64,000 bases of DNA from Nocardia jinanensis (GCF_014645735.1 NZ_BMMH01000001.1:1-64000); one strand, 5' to 3'; counted from the stretch's first letter, positions 53,905-62,848 are shown. Numbers and translations: made by a program. Notes: a model not told the origin generated them from the sequence alone.

Positions 53905-55248
53905 TCACCCCGAAGGTCGGGCAGAAGTTTCCGAGGCCCGGCGCAGCACACTGCCACCCAGGAGGAGACATGCCTGCAGAGCCAGCCCCACATCGAGTCT
54001 GTCGTGCGGTACCGCGCTGGTACGGGCCACCTCGATGGCCTTGTCGATGCGGTACTTGACTGTGTTGCGATGCAGGGTGAGCGTCTGAGCGGTTTGCACA
54101 TGGTTCTCGCCGGTGGCGTAGAAAGTACCCAGCGTTCGACGGAGCGTCGCTGCCTGCGCGGTGTCCTCGGCGAGATCGCCGAGGACCTCCTGGACCCAGG
54201 CTCGGGTGGCGTCCAGGTCGGTCGCCAGCAGGGAGGTGACCGCCACCCCTGGATCAGCGAAACCCACGGTGGACGACAGATCCGGCGCTCCGGGCACGGT
54301 CGCGACGAAATAGGCGGCCCTGGCCTGCAGATGCGACCGCCGGAACCCCGGCAGGCCGTATCCCGGCAATCCGACGGTCAGCCGGACCCCGTCGGAGAGA
54401 TCGATATTCGAACGCAGTTCGGTGGCGTCGGCCACCGAAACCCGCCGGCCGAACGGCAACCACGCCCACACTGTCCGGCGGTCGATGGCCGTCACAATTG
54501 CCGGACCGCCGGTGCGCAACAATGGACCGACCGCGCGTACCCGGGTTTCCAGCAGGTCCAGGGCGCTCGTCTGGTCATGGCCCTCGCGCCACAGGATGAG
54601 CGCCAGATGTTCCCGGTCCAACGAGTACCCCGCCTCTTGTTCGAAGGCGGAGGTGTCGGGATCGCCGGCCGAGAGCACATAGTGCACGGTGGACGACCGC
54701 ACGCTACCGGGCGTATCCAGCCACCGCCTGTGCTCGGCCTCGTAGGCTTCGAAGACGTAGCCCGTGATCCAGTCGATATAGCTGTAAATGATCTCCGTCA
54801 GCCGTTCGACGACCGCCAGGGCAAGCGATGCGGGCAATGCGCCGCGGTCGAGTTCGATGTAGCAGATCCGGAGCATTTCGTTCTGTCCCATATGGTACGC
54901 ACGGACCAATGAATGGGAGGGCACGTCGCGCTGGGCCAACCGGAGTGCGTACTCGACAGCCGCCGCGGCGGGTTGCAGGCGCTCGACCGGAATATCGTTG
55001 ATCAATATGTCGATCACCGCGGCCACATTGCCGGCCACGCTGGCATTGAGCATGTCCACCAGTCGCGGATCATCGTCGAGATGGTCTATTTCACGCGCCA
55101 TCAGGGCGCTCATTCCCACGCTGATCTCGTATTCGCGAGACTTCAACACACGCGCGATCTCGGATATGACAGCCGCGACCTCGCCGTCGGTCCTACCCGG
55201 CGCCCGTGCCGGTCGGCGCGGTGATACCGGTGTGTCCGAAGACGTCAT
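53905..55248 (-). CDS. PucR-family transcriptional regulator 2
   Basis: 447 aa from ATG 55248. Paralogue of the gene at 7876 with the same three-part layout: helical sensor region with RDVPSHSLVRAYHMGQN, middle alpha/beta region with LTVGLPGYGLPGFRRSHLQARAAYFVA, and C-terminal HTH in HVQTAQTLTLHRNTVKYRIDKA. The frame is open upstream to GTG 55572 with good G/C third positions, so an N-terminal extension of about 108 residues is possible. Copy 4 of the conserved element is about 50 bases upstream of 55572. Same strand and upstream of the radical SAM operon, so it may control it. Confidence 0.85.
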   Translation of the reverse strand: MTSSDTPVSPRRPARAPGRTDGEVAAVISEIARVLKSREYEISVGMSALMAREIDHLDDDPRLVDMLNASVAGNVAAVIDILINDIPVERLQPAAAAVEYALRLAQRDVPSHSLVRAYHMGQNEMLRICYIELDRGALPASLALAVVERLTEIIYSYIDWITGYVFEAYEAEHRRWLDTPGSVRSSTVHYVLSAGDPDTSAFEQEAGYSLDREHLALILWREGHDQTSALDLLETRVRAVGPLLRTGGPAIVTAIDRRTVWAWLPFGRRVSVADATELRSNIDLSDGVRLTVGLPGYGLPGFRRSHLQARAAYFVATVPGAPDLSSTVGFADPGVAVTSLLATDLDATRAWVQEVLGDLAEDTAQAATLRRTLGTFYATGENHVQTAQTLTLHRNTVKYRIDKAIEVARTSAVPHDRLDVGLALQACLLLGGSVLRRASETSARPSG

Positions 55249-55623
55249 TCGTGAACGATCTTCCTGGTCGGCGGTCGAGGCATGGGCCACAGATACCTCA
55301 GCGCCGAAACCGCGGCCGGTCCGCCGTGTGAACTCGGCCTCGCCCAGTATGTACCGGCCGGGCCCGAGGTGCCTCATCGTCGGCGACGGCAGCGTATTCC
55401 CCCACGAATACTCTGCCCGGAAGCCGAGCGGTTCGTGCGCGATCTCGGGCGAGCACCGGATCCGATCCCGCAGTGGTTTCCGCGCGAGTCCGACCGGGCC
55501 GCTCGGCGGAGCATCCCCGGTGGTGAGGCCCACGGCGCCCTCCTCGGCAGAGACGATCGGATTACGAAACACTCCGGAGAGTGATCGGTTTCGGCGTCAC
55601 CGGAGCACTCAACTCTGGGGCGC

Positions 55624-55704
55624 TACGCTACCGATCCGGTCCCCCCGTGAAAATGGTCCGCGAGGCTACACTTCGGGACGGCAGTTGTGAATTGTGCACA
55701 GTCG
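55624..55704 (-). promoter_or_regulatory. conserved upstream element, copy 4 (PucR 2)
   Basis: Read on the minus strand: CGACTGTGCAC (55704-55694), ACAA, CCCGAA, GACCATTTTC (55658-55649) and GGTAGC (55632-55627). These blocks have the same spacing as in the 44161 and 47183 copies (GACCGTTTTC and TAG fall at the same offsets). Confidence 0.6.
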
Positions 55705-55756
55705 CTTTTCTTCTCGCGCCGAAGGAACCCTCCTGCTCGACGTGGCGGCGGCCCGT

Positions 55757-56101
55757 TCAGAGGCCGCTGCTCGCCTTTGCCAGGAACTCGGCGAGCAGGT
55801 CGTAGTCGACATCTCGACCCTCGACGATATCGGCGGTCTTGCGTTCACCGTTGCCCATCGGCCTGAGCACTCCTTCGACCGCGTCGACCTCGGCGGCATT
55901 GAACACCATGAACGACACCTTGTTCTTCGCCACGTGGATCACCGCGGCATGCCGACCGTTCTTCGAGAAGTGCGGTTTGCCGTACTGGATCTGCTCATCG
56001 GCGGTGGGGATCGTCTGGTGGATCATGGCGCGCAACTTGCGGCACACCTCGATCTGCCACGGTGGCAACTTGTCGATGTATCGGGTGACTTCGTCGTTCA
56101 T
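55757..56101 (-). CDS. DUF1801 protein (YdhG-like)
   Basis: 114 aa from ATG 56101, led by GAGGAGG. The DUF1801 pattern is clear: VTRYIDKLPPWQIEVCRKLRAMIHQTIPTADEQIQYGKPHFSKNGR then VIHVAKNKVSFMVFNAAEVD. Small cytosolic alpha/beta proteins of unknown role, related to the iron-chaperone-like YdhG/frataxin-like fold group. Divergent from the MarR gene with a palindrome between; the MarR protein probably controls it. Confidence 0.85.
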   Translation of the reverse strand: MNDEVTRYIDKLPPWQIEVCRKLRAMIHQTIPTADEQIQYGKPHFSKNGRHAAVIHVAKNKVSFMVFNAAEVDAVEGVLRPMGNGERKTADIVEGRDVDYDLLAEFLAKASSGL

Positions 56102-56111
56102 GGCGTCCTCC

Positions 56112-56159
56112 TCAGAACTCGATGAGCGTGGGATGGGTCGAAGCGATGATTCTGCGCAT
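56112..56159 (-). CDS. 15-aa leader open frame before the DUF1801 gene
   Basis: ATG 56159 to TGA 56112 (MRRIIASTHPTLIEF), preceded by GAGGAGG at a 7-base spacing. The same GAGGAGGAC(A/G)CC string is repeated in front of the DUF1801 ATG ten bases after this stop. The duplicated signal suggests translational coupling or a leftover from a small duplication. Confidence 0.4.
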   Translation of the reverse strand: MRRIIASTHPTLIEF

Positions 56160-56216
56160 TGCGGTGTCCTCCTCGGAGGCGGGGCCGTCCGGCCCACTGC
56201 GAAGATAATCACACAC

Positions 56217-56242
56217 TTGATAGTTAGATGTCAAACTATCAA
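56217..56242. promoter_or_regulatory. MarR operator palindrome
   Basis: TTGATAGTT (56217-56225) and AACTATCAA (56234-56242), perfect 9-bp arms with an 8-base spacer, between the divergent DUF1801 and MarR genes and 21 bases before the MarR ATG. Confidence 0.8.
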
Positions 56243-56262
56243 GGGTCGAATAGGATGGCGTC

Positions 56263-56790
56263 ATGAGTGAGAACACCCCCGAACCCGACTCCACCGACGC
56301 TGTCGTTGCCGCTTGGGCGCGTGAACGCCCGGACCTCGAGCTGACCGCGATCGGTATCGTCGGCCGCCTCGGCCGTGCGGCTCTCCTCCTCCGCCCGGCA
56401 CAGGAGCGAGTATTCGCCGAATTCGGGCTTCAGCCAGGCGAATTCGATGTTCTGGCGACCTTGCGCCGGACCGGCGAGCCCTACACCCTCATCCCCTCAC
56501 AGCTCTCGGCGGCGCTGTTGCTCACGAGAGCGGGGATGACCAACCGGATCGATCGACTGGTGTCCTCCGGCCTGGTCGAACGCACACTCGACCCCGACGA
56601 CCGGCGCAGTTTCCACGTCCGGTTGACCGAAAAGGGCTACACCACGGTGGACGAGGCGATGACCGCGCACACCGCCAACGTCACGCGACTACTCTCCGCA
56701 CTCCCCGAATCCGGACAGGCCGCCCTGGAAGACCTCTTACGAACGCTGCTGCGCACACTGGAAGCCCCGGACGCTCGAGTCACCGAGTAA
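56263..56790 (+). CDS. MarR-family regulator
   Basis: 175 aa. Winged-helix protein: FGLQPGEFDVLATLRRTGEPYTLIPSQLSAALLLTRAGMTNRIDRLVSSGLVERTLDPDDRRSFHVRLTEKG, the full MarR DNA-binding block with the DDRRS wing. Long amphipathic helices at both ends form the dimer. Probably binds the TTGATAGTT palindrome and represses itself and the DUF1801 gene. Confidence 0.9.
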   Translation: MSENTPEPDSTDAVVAAWARERPDLELTAIGIVGRLGRAALLLRPAQERVFAEFGLQPGEFDVLATLRRTGEPYTLIPSQLSAALLLTRAGMTNRIDRLVSSGLVERTLDPDDRRSFHVRLTEKGYTTVDEAMTAHTANVTRLLSALPESGQAALEDLLRTLLRTLEAPDARVTE

Positions 56791-57162
56791 CCGATCCGCG
56801 GTCAGCGCGGTCCGGGTCCACATCGGGAGGGGCACACACCTCGACCACAGAAATCCACCGGCGGAATCGACGACGCGCCTATCGGGCTCCGTCCGAGCCG
56901 CGAACCTCGAAATACGCACTCCCAGGCGGCAACCGGGCTCGCTTCGCCGAGAAATACTCGCCATGATTCTGGACCTGTGTCTCCCACCGGGCCTGCCGTA
57001 CGGTTCGGTCGCCCTTGCCTGTCACCGGCTGCCGGAACCGATGAACCGTCTCGTCTCGACGTTCCCGGTCTTCGACCGACGGTGCTGTCGCAGCTCGAAG
57101 CGTCGCCGTATCATGCCGCACCTCGCATGGTGGGCCGGCGCACCCGGAATGAAAGGAGTCCG
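56791..57162. other. intergenic region before the Mce gene
   Basis: About 370 bases with no supported gene. Confidence 0.35.
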
Positions 57163-58164
57163 ATGTCATCGGTGCGTGGCCCTGCGATCGGCTTGTCGGT
57201 CTTCGGTGTCCTCGTTGTCGTCTGTCTGAGCCTTGTCGTGACCACTGTGCGCGGACCGGCCACCGACGCCGATATCGATGCCGAGTACACGGCGGTCTTC
57301 ACCGATGCCTCCGGCCTCACTGCCGGAAGCGATGTTCGAATAGCGGGTGCCAGGATCGGAACCGTCACCGCGATCGCCGTCACCGATGACACCACGGCCC
57401 GGGTGGGTTTCACCCTCGGTGACGACCGGCCGATCCTGGACACCACCCACGCCGCGGTCCGCTATCAGAGCTTGCTCGGGCAGCGTTACCTGGAACTGTT
57501 CGAGTCCGGGCCGGGAGGGGTCCCGCTCGCCGCGGGAGCAACGATCCCGCGCGATCGGACTGTGCCGAGTTTCGACGTGTCGCGACTGTTCAGCGGATTC
57601 GAACCGCTGTTCACCGCGCTCGACATCGAGCAGCTGGGCCGATTGGCGGAGAACCTGGTCTGTGCCCTACAGGGCGACAGCGCGGCTATCGGAGCGGTGC
57701 TGGAGGATCTGGACGATCTGCTGGAGTATGCGACGAATGAGCACGCGGCGATCGTGGTGCTGATCCACAATCTGTGGACGGTCGCCGCCGAAATCGTCGG
57801 CCTGGCCGAACACGTCGGAGAGCTGATCGAGCGGATCGCCGGACTCATCGGGATGTTCGACCGCGCCGTCGAACTGGTGAACTCGCTGTTCGCGGAGGAA
57901 TCGGGGCCCGAACCCGAGGGCGGGACTCACGCCGACCCGGAATCTCTCTTCGACGGCACCTACCCATCGCCGCACGAGCTGTTGCGCACGCTCACGGCCC
58001 ATCCCGACCAGCTCGTGGAAGTCCTGGCGCTGATGCCGGAACTGATCAATGGATCGAAGGCGAACTACCCCGCCGGAACCTCCGTATCCGCTTCCACCTG
58101 TTCGACCTGGCCGTTGGCCGCCTCGGAACTCGCCGGGACGCGATATCGGGCGCTGTGCCGATGA
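57163..58164 (+). CDS. orphan Mce/MlaD-family protein
   Basis: 333 aa from ATG 57163 with GAAAGGAG just upstream. One N-terminal helix (IGLSVFGVLVVVCLSLVVTTVRG) anchors it, followed by the MlaD/Mce domain: YTAVFTDASGLTAGSDVRIAGARIGTVTAIAV, YQSLLGQRYLELFE and SFDVSRLFSGFEPLF, then an alpha-helical region and a Pro-poor tail. In mycolata, Mce operons have six such genes plus yrbE permeases; here only one is present, most like MceB by length, so it is an orphan or part of a reduced lipid-import set. Followed by a Mce-associated membrane protein. Confidence 0.85.
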   Translation: MSSVRGPAIGLSVFGVLVVVCLSLVVTTVRGPATDADIDAEYTAVFTDASGLTAGSDVRIAGARIGTVTAIAVTDDTTARVGFTLGDDRPILDTTHAAVRYQSLLGQRYLELFESGPGGVPLAAGATIPRDRTVPSFDVSRLFSGFEPLFTALDIEQLGRLAENLVCALQGDSAAIGAVLEDLDDLLEYATNEHAAIVVLIHNLWTVAAEIVGLAEHVGELIERIAGLIGMFDRAVELVNSLFAEESGPEPEGGTHADPESLFDGTYPSPHELLRTLTAHPDQLVEVLALMPELINGSKANYPAGTSVSASTCSTWPLAASELAGTRYRALCR

Positions 58165-58261
58165 AGTTCCCTATGGCGGATCGAATCCCCCGCCACGATC
58201 CGCCTTGCCGGCGGATCCGCCCGCATCACCGTCACTCTCCCGTAGTAAGCGAGAACCCGCA

Positions 58262-58903
58262 GTGCGCGACGCATCGGAAACCGTCCCCGGTCATCACACC
58301 GCCGACTCCACAGCGGTAGCCGGCGAACAGTGGGAATCCGGTGAACCGAAGCGCGATGGGCGCTCCGGACCGGGTGGACAACGCGAGCTCGACGAGCAGC
58401 GCGCGTCCGCTTCGTGGACCACAGTGGGAGCGTGGGGGCTCGCCGCGCTTGCGCTCGTCACGTTGTCGGCACTTCTCGGCTGGCGCTGGTATTCCGCTGA
58501 GAGTGAGCTCGATGCCCTGCGTAGCCGCATCACCGATCGCGACCGGGTGGCCGCTGTCGCGGCCGACTACGCGAAACGTTCGCTGACCTACGACTTCCGC
58601 AGCCTCGACACCTACTTTGCCGGTGTTCAGCACGGAACCACCGCCGGATTGTCCCATCGCTACGACACCGTCCGCGCCACGCTCACGGAGGTCATGACCG
58701 AAGCCGAGGTCATCGCACAAGGCGATATCGTGGGCACCGCGGTCGACGCGGTCGACGGTGACAACTACATCGTCACCGTCTTCGCGACCCAGCAGACCCG
58801 TAACGCTCGGCACGCGGAACCGGTCGGCGCAGCCACCCTGGTTACCGTGGACGTACAGCGTGCCGGCGATGAATGGCTGGTCGCCGACTATCGCCCGCGA
58901 TGA
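58262..58903 (+). CDS. Mce-associated membrane protein
   Basis: 213 aa from GTG 58262. Polar N-terminus, one membrane helix (VGAWGLAALALVTLSALLGW, about 62-81), then a SnoaL/NTF2-like domain: ADYAKRSLTYDFRSLDTYFAGVQHGTTAGLSHRY...GTAVDAVDGDNYIVTVFATQQT...VDVQRAGDEWLVADYRPR, the pattern of the conserved Mce-associated (Mas) proteins encoded after mce genes. Supports the orphan Mce assignment. Confidence 0.85.
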   Translation: MRDASETVPGHHTADSTAVAGEQWESGEPKRDGRSGPGGQRELDEQRASASWTTVGAWGLAALALVTLSALLGWRWYSAESELDALRSRITDRDRVAAVAADYAKRSLTYDFRSLDTYFAGVQHGTTAGLSHRYDTVRATLTEVMTEAEVIAQGDIVGTAVDAVDGDNYIVTVFATQQTRNARHAEPVGAATLVTVDVQRAGDEWLVADYRPR

Positions 58904-59045
58904 GGCGTCGCGAACGCACGCCGACGGCACCCAACCGAGGACGTCGACGGCTCTATTCGCGAGCAGTTCGCCGAGCGTGCCGAAGCTCGTTCGGGCCGGC
59001 ATCGGTCCTGATGAGTCAGTACCGGAGGGGCCCGGCCGAGCGCCG

Positions 59046-59102
59046 TTGACTTTGCCGGTAGCCAGGCGTGTACTGGAAATCTGCAATGTCGAGTCATTGC
59101 AG
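59046..59102 (+). promoter_or_regulatory. promoter with overlapping palindrome before small-protein operon
   Basis: TTGACT at 59046-59051 and TGTACT 17 bases later resemble -35 and -10 boxes. Immediately after, CTGCAATG (59081-59088) and CATTGCAG (59095-59102) form a perfect 8-bp inverted repeat with a 6-base spacer ending directly at the ATG at 59103, so it may be an operator or a translation-blocking hairpin. Confidence 0.45.
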
Positions 59103-59453
59103 ATGGCGGTGGGTCCAGTGAGTAATGAGAACAGCCCTGATACCTATACCGGCAATGTCATGGTGCTCGGCGCCCCTATCACCGAGTCCGCCAGAATCGC
59201 ACGTCGTGAGCTCGACCGCTCCCCGCACGAATCAGCACTGCTGAGCCCGCAGCGTCACGACCTCGGCACAGAACTCTTCGAGTGCTGGGCTACCGATCGA
59301 CTCGCCTTGTGGCCATCCGATCCGGCCTCTCGGCCCGTCGAGACCGCGACGCTGTGGGCTCACCCGCAGAACCGCGCAGACGATACGGTCCGCAGAGGTG
59401 GTCGAGACCGCTCGGGCCGCGAACTCCCATACCGAAATCAGGTTCCCTCATGA
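59103..59453 (+). CDS. hypothetical protein coupled to a DUF6131 gene
   Basis: 116 aa from ATG 59103 (GTG 59118 is an alternative). Polar, with no domain I recognise: VMVLGAPITESARIARRELDRSPHESALLSPQRHD. About 70% of codons end in G/C and the TGA overlaps the next ATG (ATGA), both favouring a real gene. Confidence 0.45.
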   Translation: MAVGPVSNENSPDTYTGNVMVLGAPITESARIARRELDRSPHESALLSPQRHDLGTELFECWATDRLALWPSDPASRPVETATLWAHPQNRADDTVRRGGRDRSGRELPYRNQVPS

Positions 59454-59605
59454 TCATTCTCGGGATCATCCTGCTCGTCGTCGGACTGCTGTTCAATCTC
59501 CAGATTCTGTGGACCATCGGGATCATCCTCCTCGTAATCGGGCTGGTGCTGCTCCTCTTGGGGTCGATGGGCCGCGCGGTCGGCGGGCGACGCCACTACT
59601 ACTGA
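59450..59605 (+). CDS. DUF6131 small membrane protein
   Basis: 51 aa. Two hydrophobic helices, IILGIILLVVGLLF and WTIGIILLVIGLVLLLLGSMG, with a basic GGRRHYY end: the DUF6131 pattern of small actinobacterial membrane proteins, often stress-induced. Start overlaps the preceding stop. Confidence 0.85.
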   Translation: MIILGIILLVVGLLFNLQILWTIGIILLVIGLVLLLLGSMGRAVGGRRHYY

Positions 59606-59710
59606 CGCGGGTAGGGCAGTCGTGCGGAGCGACCGTGCCCCGCCGCCGGCTGATGTTTGGGGCCGTCGAACGATGTCGTCGAGCAATCACACTCGAGGTG
59701 AGGAGCCGAA

Positions 59711-60079
59711 ATGGCGACCAGCACGATCGTCATAATCGTTGTTGTCGCGGTTGTCGCAGTCCTGATCATCGCTGCGCTGATCTGGATGGCTACGACCAAA
59801 CGGAAGGAACAACGCCGTATCGAAGCGGAAACGATCCGCGGCGAAGCGGCCGACGAAGCGCACCGGGTCGGACAGCGCGAAGCGCTCGCCGACGAGACTG
59901 CGGCCAGGGCTCGCGCGGCGGCGGCCGAAGCCGAAGCCAAAAAAGCCCAGGCGGCCGGTCTGCAACAGCGGGCAGCCACACATCGCAGTGATGCGGCCGC
60001 CTCCCGCGACGAGCTCGACCAGGAGTTCGAGCGCGCCGACAAGATCGATCCGGACACGAAGAATCGAGGGACTACCTGA
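59711..60079 (+). CDS. single-helix membrane protein with coiled coil
   Basis: 122 aa. N-terminal helix ([22 protein letters not shown]) followed by a long charged Ala/Glu/Arg-rich coiled coil from about residue 30 to the end ([30 protein letters not shown]...). Common beside DUF6131 genes; function unknown. About 100 bases after the DUF6131 gene. Confidence 0.75.
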   Translation: MATSTIVIIVVVAVVAVLIIAALIWMATTKRKEQRRIEAETIRGEAADEAHRVGQREALADETAARARAAAAEAEAKKAQAAGLQQRAATHRSDAAASRDELDQEFERADKIDPDTKNRGTT

Positions 60080-60113
60080 CACAGCTGGGCTCGAAATCCG
60101 GGCCGGCCGGGTT

Positions 60114-60395
60114 CTACTCCTTCGCCCGGACGACGCCCGGATTCTCTGATGAGTCCAGCCGGCTGTCCCCGTTGACGTACACCGGCAGATGACGGTGGGC
60201 GTTGGAGATGAAACGGGCCACCGCACCGAGCTCATCCGGCGCGGCAGCGAGTTCCATATCGGGAACCCCTGGAAAACGGCCGGCAGCGCTACCGTCGCTT
60301 CCAGCCGCGCCAGTGGTGTGCCCAGGCAGTAGTGGGCGCCGTGGCCGAAAGCGAGGTGGCTCTTGACCGTGCGTGTGGAAACCAGCCTTGACCAC
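60114..60395 (-). pseudogene. cytochrome P450 C-terminal remnant
   Basis: The minus strand reads [22 protein letters not shown] in one frame (about 60365-60300), which is the P450 heme-binding loop with its Cys. The protein's usual ending continues in another frame as [33 protein letters not shown] frameshift separates the two, and no N-terminal P450 sequence lies upstream, where the importer permease ends at 60399. So it is the 3' end of a lost P450 gene at a rearrangement border. Confidence 0.7.
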
Positions 60396-60398
60396 CTG

Positions 60399-61223
60399 TC
60401 AGCGGGCCGGTCCCTTGAAGCGCGCGGCGATGCGGTTCTCGAGGGCCTGCAGGGCGATCGTCGGTGGCAGGGCGATCACCACGATCAGCACCACCGTCCC
60501 CATGATGTTCTCCATACGGATGAGACTCACATTGCGCACCATCTCGTAGCCGATGCCGCTCGCCGAGGAGAACATCTCCGCGAGGAGCAGCCCCAGGAAC
60601 GCGAGACCGAAGGTCGTACGCATACCGGTCGCGAGCGCCGGAAGGGTTGACGGCACGATGATCCGCTGGATGAGCGCCATCCGGCTCATCCGCAGTGACG
60701 CCGCCATCTTCAGATGCAGCGGGTCGACCGACGCGGCGCTCTCGACGGCCATGATGAACATCGGCACGAAGGCCGCGTAGAAGGCGAAGCCACCTCGGCT
60801 GAGCTGCCCGATTCCGAGGAACGACAGGAACAACGGGTACAGCACGATCTTCGGAATACTGTTGATCGCGTAGATGATAGGCAGTACCGCGCGCGACCAG
60901 AAGGCGCTCATACCGAGCGCGAGTCCGAGGATCGCGCCGGTCAGCACGCTGGCGACGAATGCCGCTATCAGCAGACGCAGCGAATCGAGCACATTGGCTC
61001 GAAACGATTCCGTGGCCAGATCGGCGAACAGCGACCGCATGGATTCGGAGGGCGTGGGAAAGATCTGGCTGTCGAGCACGGCAGCGGCTGCCCACCAGAC
61101 CACGACCGCACCGGCGGCGACGAGCAGAGCCGGCGCGAACCGCCGGGAAGTGCTGATCCGGGGTGCTGCTTCGCGCAGTGATATCGGGCGGGTCGACAGC
61201 TGTTGCGACGCTGGGGACGTCAT
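60399..61223 (-). CDS. NitT/TauT-type ABC importer permease 1
   Basis: 274 aa from ATG 61223, overlapping the upstream permease stop (ATGA). Six helices; the EAA loop is [45 protein letters not shown], as in SsuC/TauC-family BPD permeases. Forms a heterodimeric channel with the second permease. Confidence 0.88.
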   Translation of the reverse strand: MTSPASQQLSTRPISLREAAPRISTSRRFAPALLVAAGAVVVWWAAAAVLDSQIFPTPSESMRSLFADLATESFRANVLDSLRLLIAAFVASVLTGAILGLALGMSAFWSRAVLPIIYAINSIPKIVLYPLFLSFLGIGQLSRGGFAFYAAFVPMFIMAVESAASVDPLHLKMAASLRMSRMALIQRIIVPSTLPALATGMRTTFGLAFLGLLLAEMFSSASGIGYEMVRNVSLIRMENIMGTVVLIVVIALPPTIALQALENRIAARFKGPAR

Positions 61224-62029
61224 CGCCGGCGCCTCCAATCGAATCGGTTGAGCACTGCGGAGATGAGCAGTGTGGCCAGCAGCGCGAGCGCGGTCACCAC
61301 GAGAATGCCGGCATACATCTCCGCGATATCGAAGCTGTCGTAGGCGATCGAAATGTAATGGCCCAGGCCGTCGGTCGAGAGAATGAATTCGCTCGCGAGC
61401 ACCGAGATGACGGCGTAGGAGAGCCCGAGCTTCAATCCCGTGATGATGTTGGGCAGGGCGTAGGGCAGCAGTATCGACCGGAAGAACTGCCACCGCGTCA
61501 TACGCAGGACTCGGCCCAGTTTTCCGATGATCGGCGTGGTGGCCTCGAACCCGGTCTGCGCGTTCACGGTGACGATTCCGAAGGCGAAGACGGTGGACAG
61601 CAGCGCGATCGGAGTGATTCCGCTGCCGAACAGCACCACCATGATGGGGTACAGCGCGAAGGTCGGCACCGCGTAGTACACATTGAGATACGGGCGGAAG
61701 GCACGTTTACACAGGTCGAACCGCCACAGCAGATAGGCGGCGGCGATGCCGAGCACGGAACTCACCGCGAAGCTGATGACGATGATCCCGAGTGTGCGCG
61801 CCAGCGAATCGATCAGGAACTCCCGGTCGCCGAGCAGGCGGGCGGTCTCGACGGCCATATCCGAAACCGGCACGATATCCAGCGGCGACGCGAACGACGA
61901 GCGCGCATAGAGCTCGACCAGCGCCAGCAGCGCGATGAGGACGACGACGGTCCAACCGGCGTTCGGCAGTCCCAGCACCCGGGCGGGCGCCGGCCGTAGA
62001 TAGCCGGGAACGATGGAACGATCGCTCAT
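61220..62029 (-). CDS. NitT/TauT-type ABC importer permease 2
   Basis: 269 aa from ATG 62029, overlapping the ATPase stop. Six helices; EAA loop LGRVLRMTRWQFFRSILLPYALPNIITGLKLGLSYAVISVLASEF. Paralogue of the downstream permease. Together they would import an anionic organosulfur, nitrile or pyrimidine-precursor compound; the ligand is not evident. Confidence 0.88.
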   Translation of the reverse strand: MSDRSIVPGYLRPAPARVLGLPNAGWTVVVLIALLALVELYARSSFASPLDIVPVSDMAVETARLLGDREFLIDSLARTLGIIVISFAVSSVLGIAAAYLLWRFDLCKRAFRPYLNVYYAVPTFALYPIMVVLFGSGITPIALLSTVFAFGIVTVNAQTGFEATTPIIGKLGRVLRMTRWQFFRSILLPYALPNIITGLKLGLSYAVISVLASEFILSTDGLGHYISIAYDSFDIAEMYAGILVVTALALLATLLISAVLNRFDWRRRR

Positions 62030-62817
62030 CGGGTCACACTCATCGTCTTCTTCGCCTCGTCGCGCAGCGAGCCCCAGATCCGCTCGTGCAGCGATATCGC
62101 CGCCGGCGAGGTGAGCACGTCTTCCGAACGCGGCCGGTCGAGCTCGATATCGATCTCGTCGATGAACCTGCCCGGCCGGGCGCTCATCACCAGAACCCGG
62201 TCGGAGAGCAGGATCGACTCCTGGATGCTGTGGGTGATGAACAGGACGCCGCAGGTCAGTTTCTCCACGATCTCGAGCAGTTCGTAGGACATGACCAGGC
62301 GGGTCTGTTCGTCGAGGGCGCCGAAAGGCTCGTCGGCCAGGATCAGATCGGGTCGCATCGACAGGCACCGCGCGATCGCGACGCGCTGGCGCATCCCGCC
62401 GGACAGCTGCCCGGGGAAATGATCGCCGAAGCCGGCCAGTCCGACCGTGGCGAGCAGTTCGTCGGCGCGGGCCCGGCGCTCACGCTTGGCGACACCCCGG
62501 ACCTCCAGCGCGAAAGCGACATTGTCCCGGACCGTCCGCCACGGCAGCGTGGCGGATTCCTGGAAGATCACCGCGGTACGTTCGCGCGGGCCGCTCAACG
62601 GCCGGCCATCCACCGAGACGGTACCGGCGTCGTGATCCTGTAGGCCGGCGACGATCTCGAGCATGGTGGATTTGCCGCAGCCACTCGGGCCGACGATGGA
62701 GACGAACTCGCCTCGGTCGATGCGCAGATCGACGCCGTCCAGGGCGGTGACCGCGCCGAACCGGCGGCTGACTCCGCGCGCGTCGACGATCGGTCCGGGC
62801 GTGGTGGGAGCATTCAT
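62026..62817 (-). CDS. NitT/TauT-type ABC importer ATPase
   Basis: 263 aa from ATG 62817 (AAGGG upstream). Walker A GPSGCGKST, Q-loop FQESATLPWRTVRDNV, signature LSGGMRQRVAIARCL, Walker B LILADEPFGALDEQTR and the switch His in ITHSIQE are typical of SsuB/TauB. Energises the two permeases. Confidence 0.92.
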   Translation of the reverse strand: MNAPTTPGPIVDARGVSRRFGAVTALDGVDLRIDRGEFVSIVGPSGCGKSTMLEIVAGLQDHDAGTVSVDGRPLSGPRERTAVIFQESATLPWRTVRDNVAFALEVRGVAKRERRARADELLATVGLAGFGDHFPGQLSGGMRQRVAIARCLSMRPDLILADEPFGALDEQTRLVMSYELLEIVEKLTCGVLFITHSIQESILLSDRVLVMSARPGRFIDEIDIELDRPRSEDVLTSPAAISLHERIWGSLRDEAKKTMSVTR

Positions 62818-62848
62818 GAACAGACCCTTCGCGGTCGAAGTCGGTACA

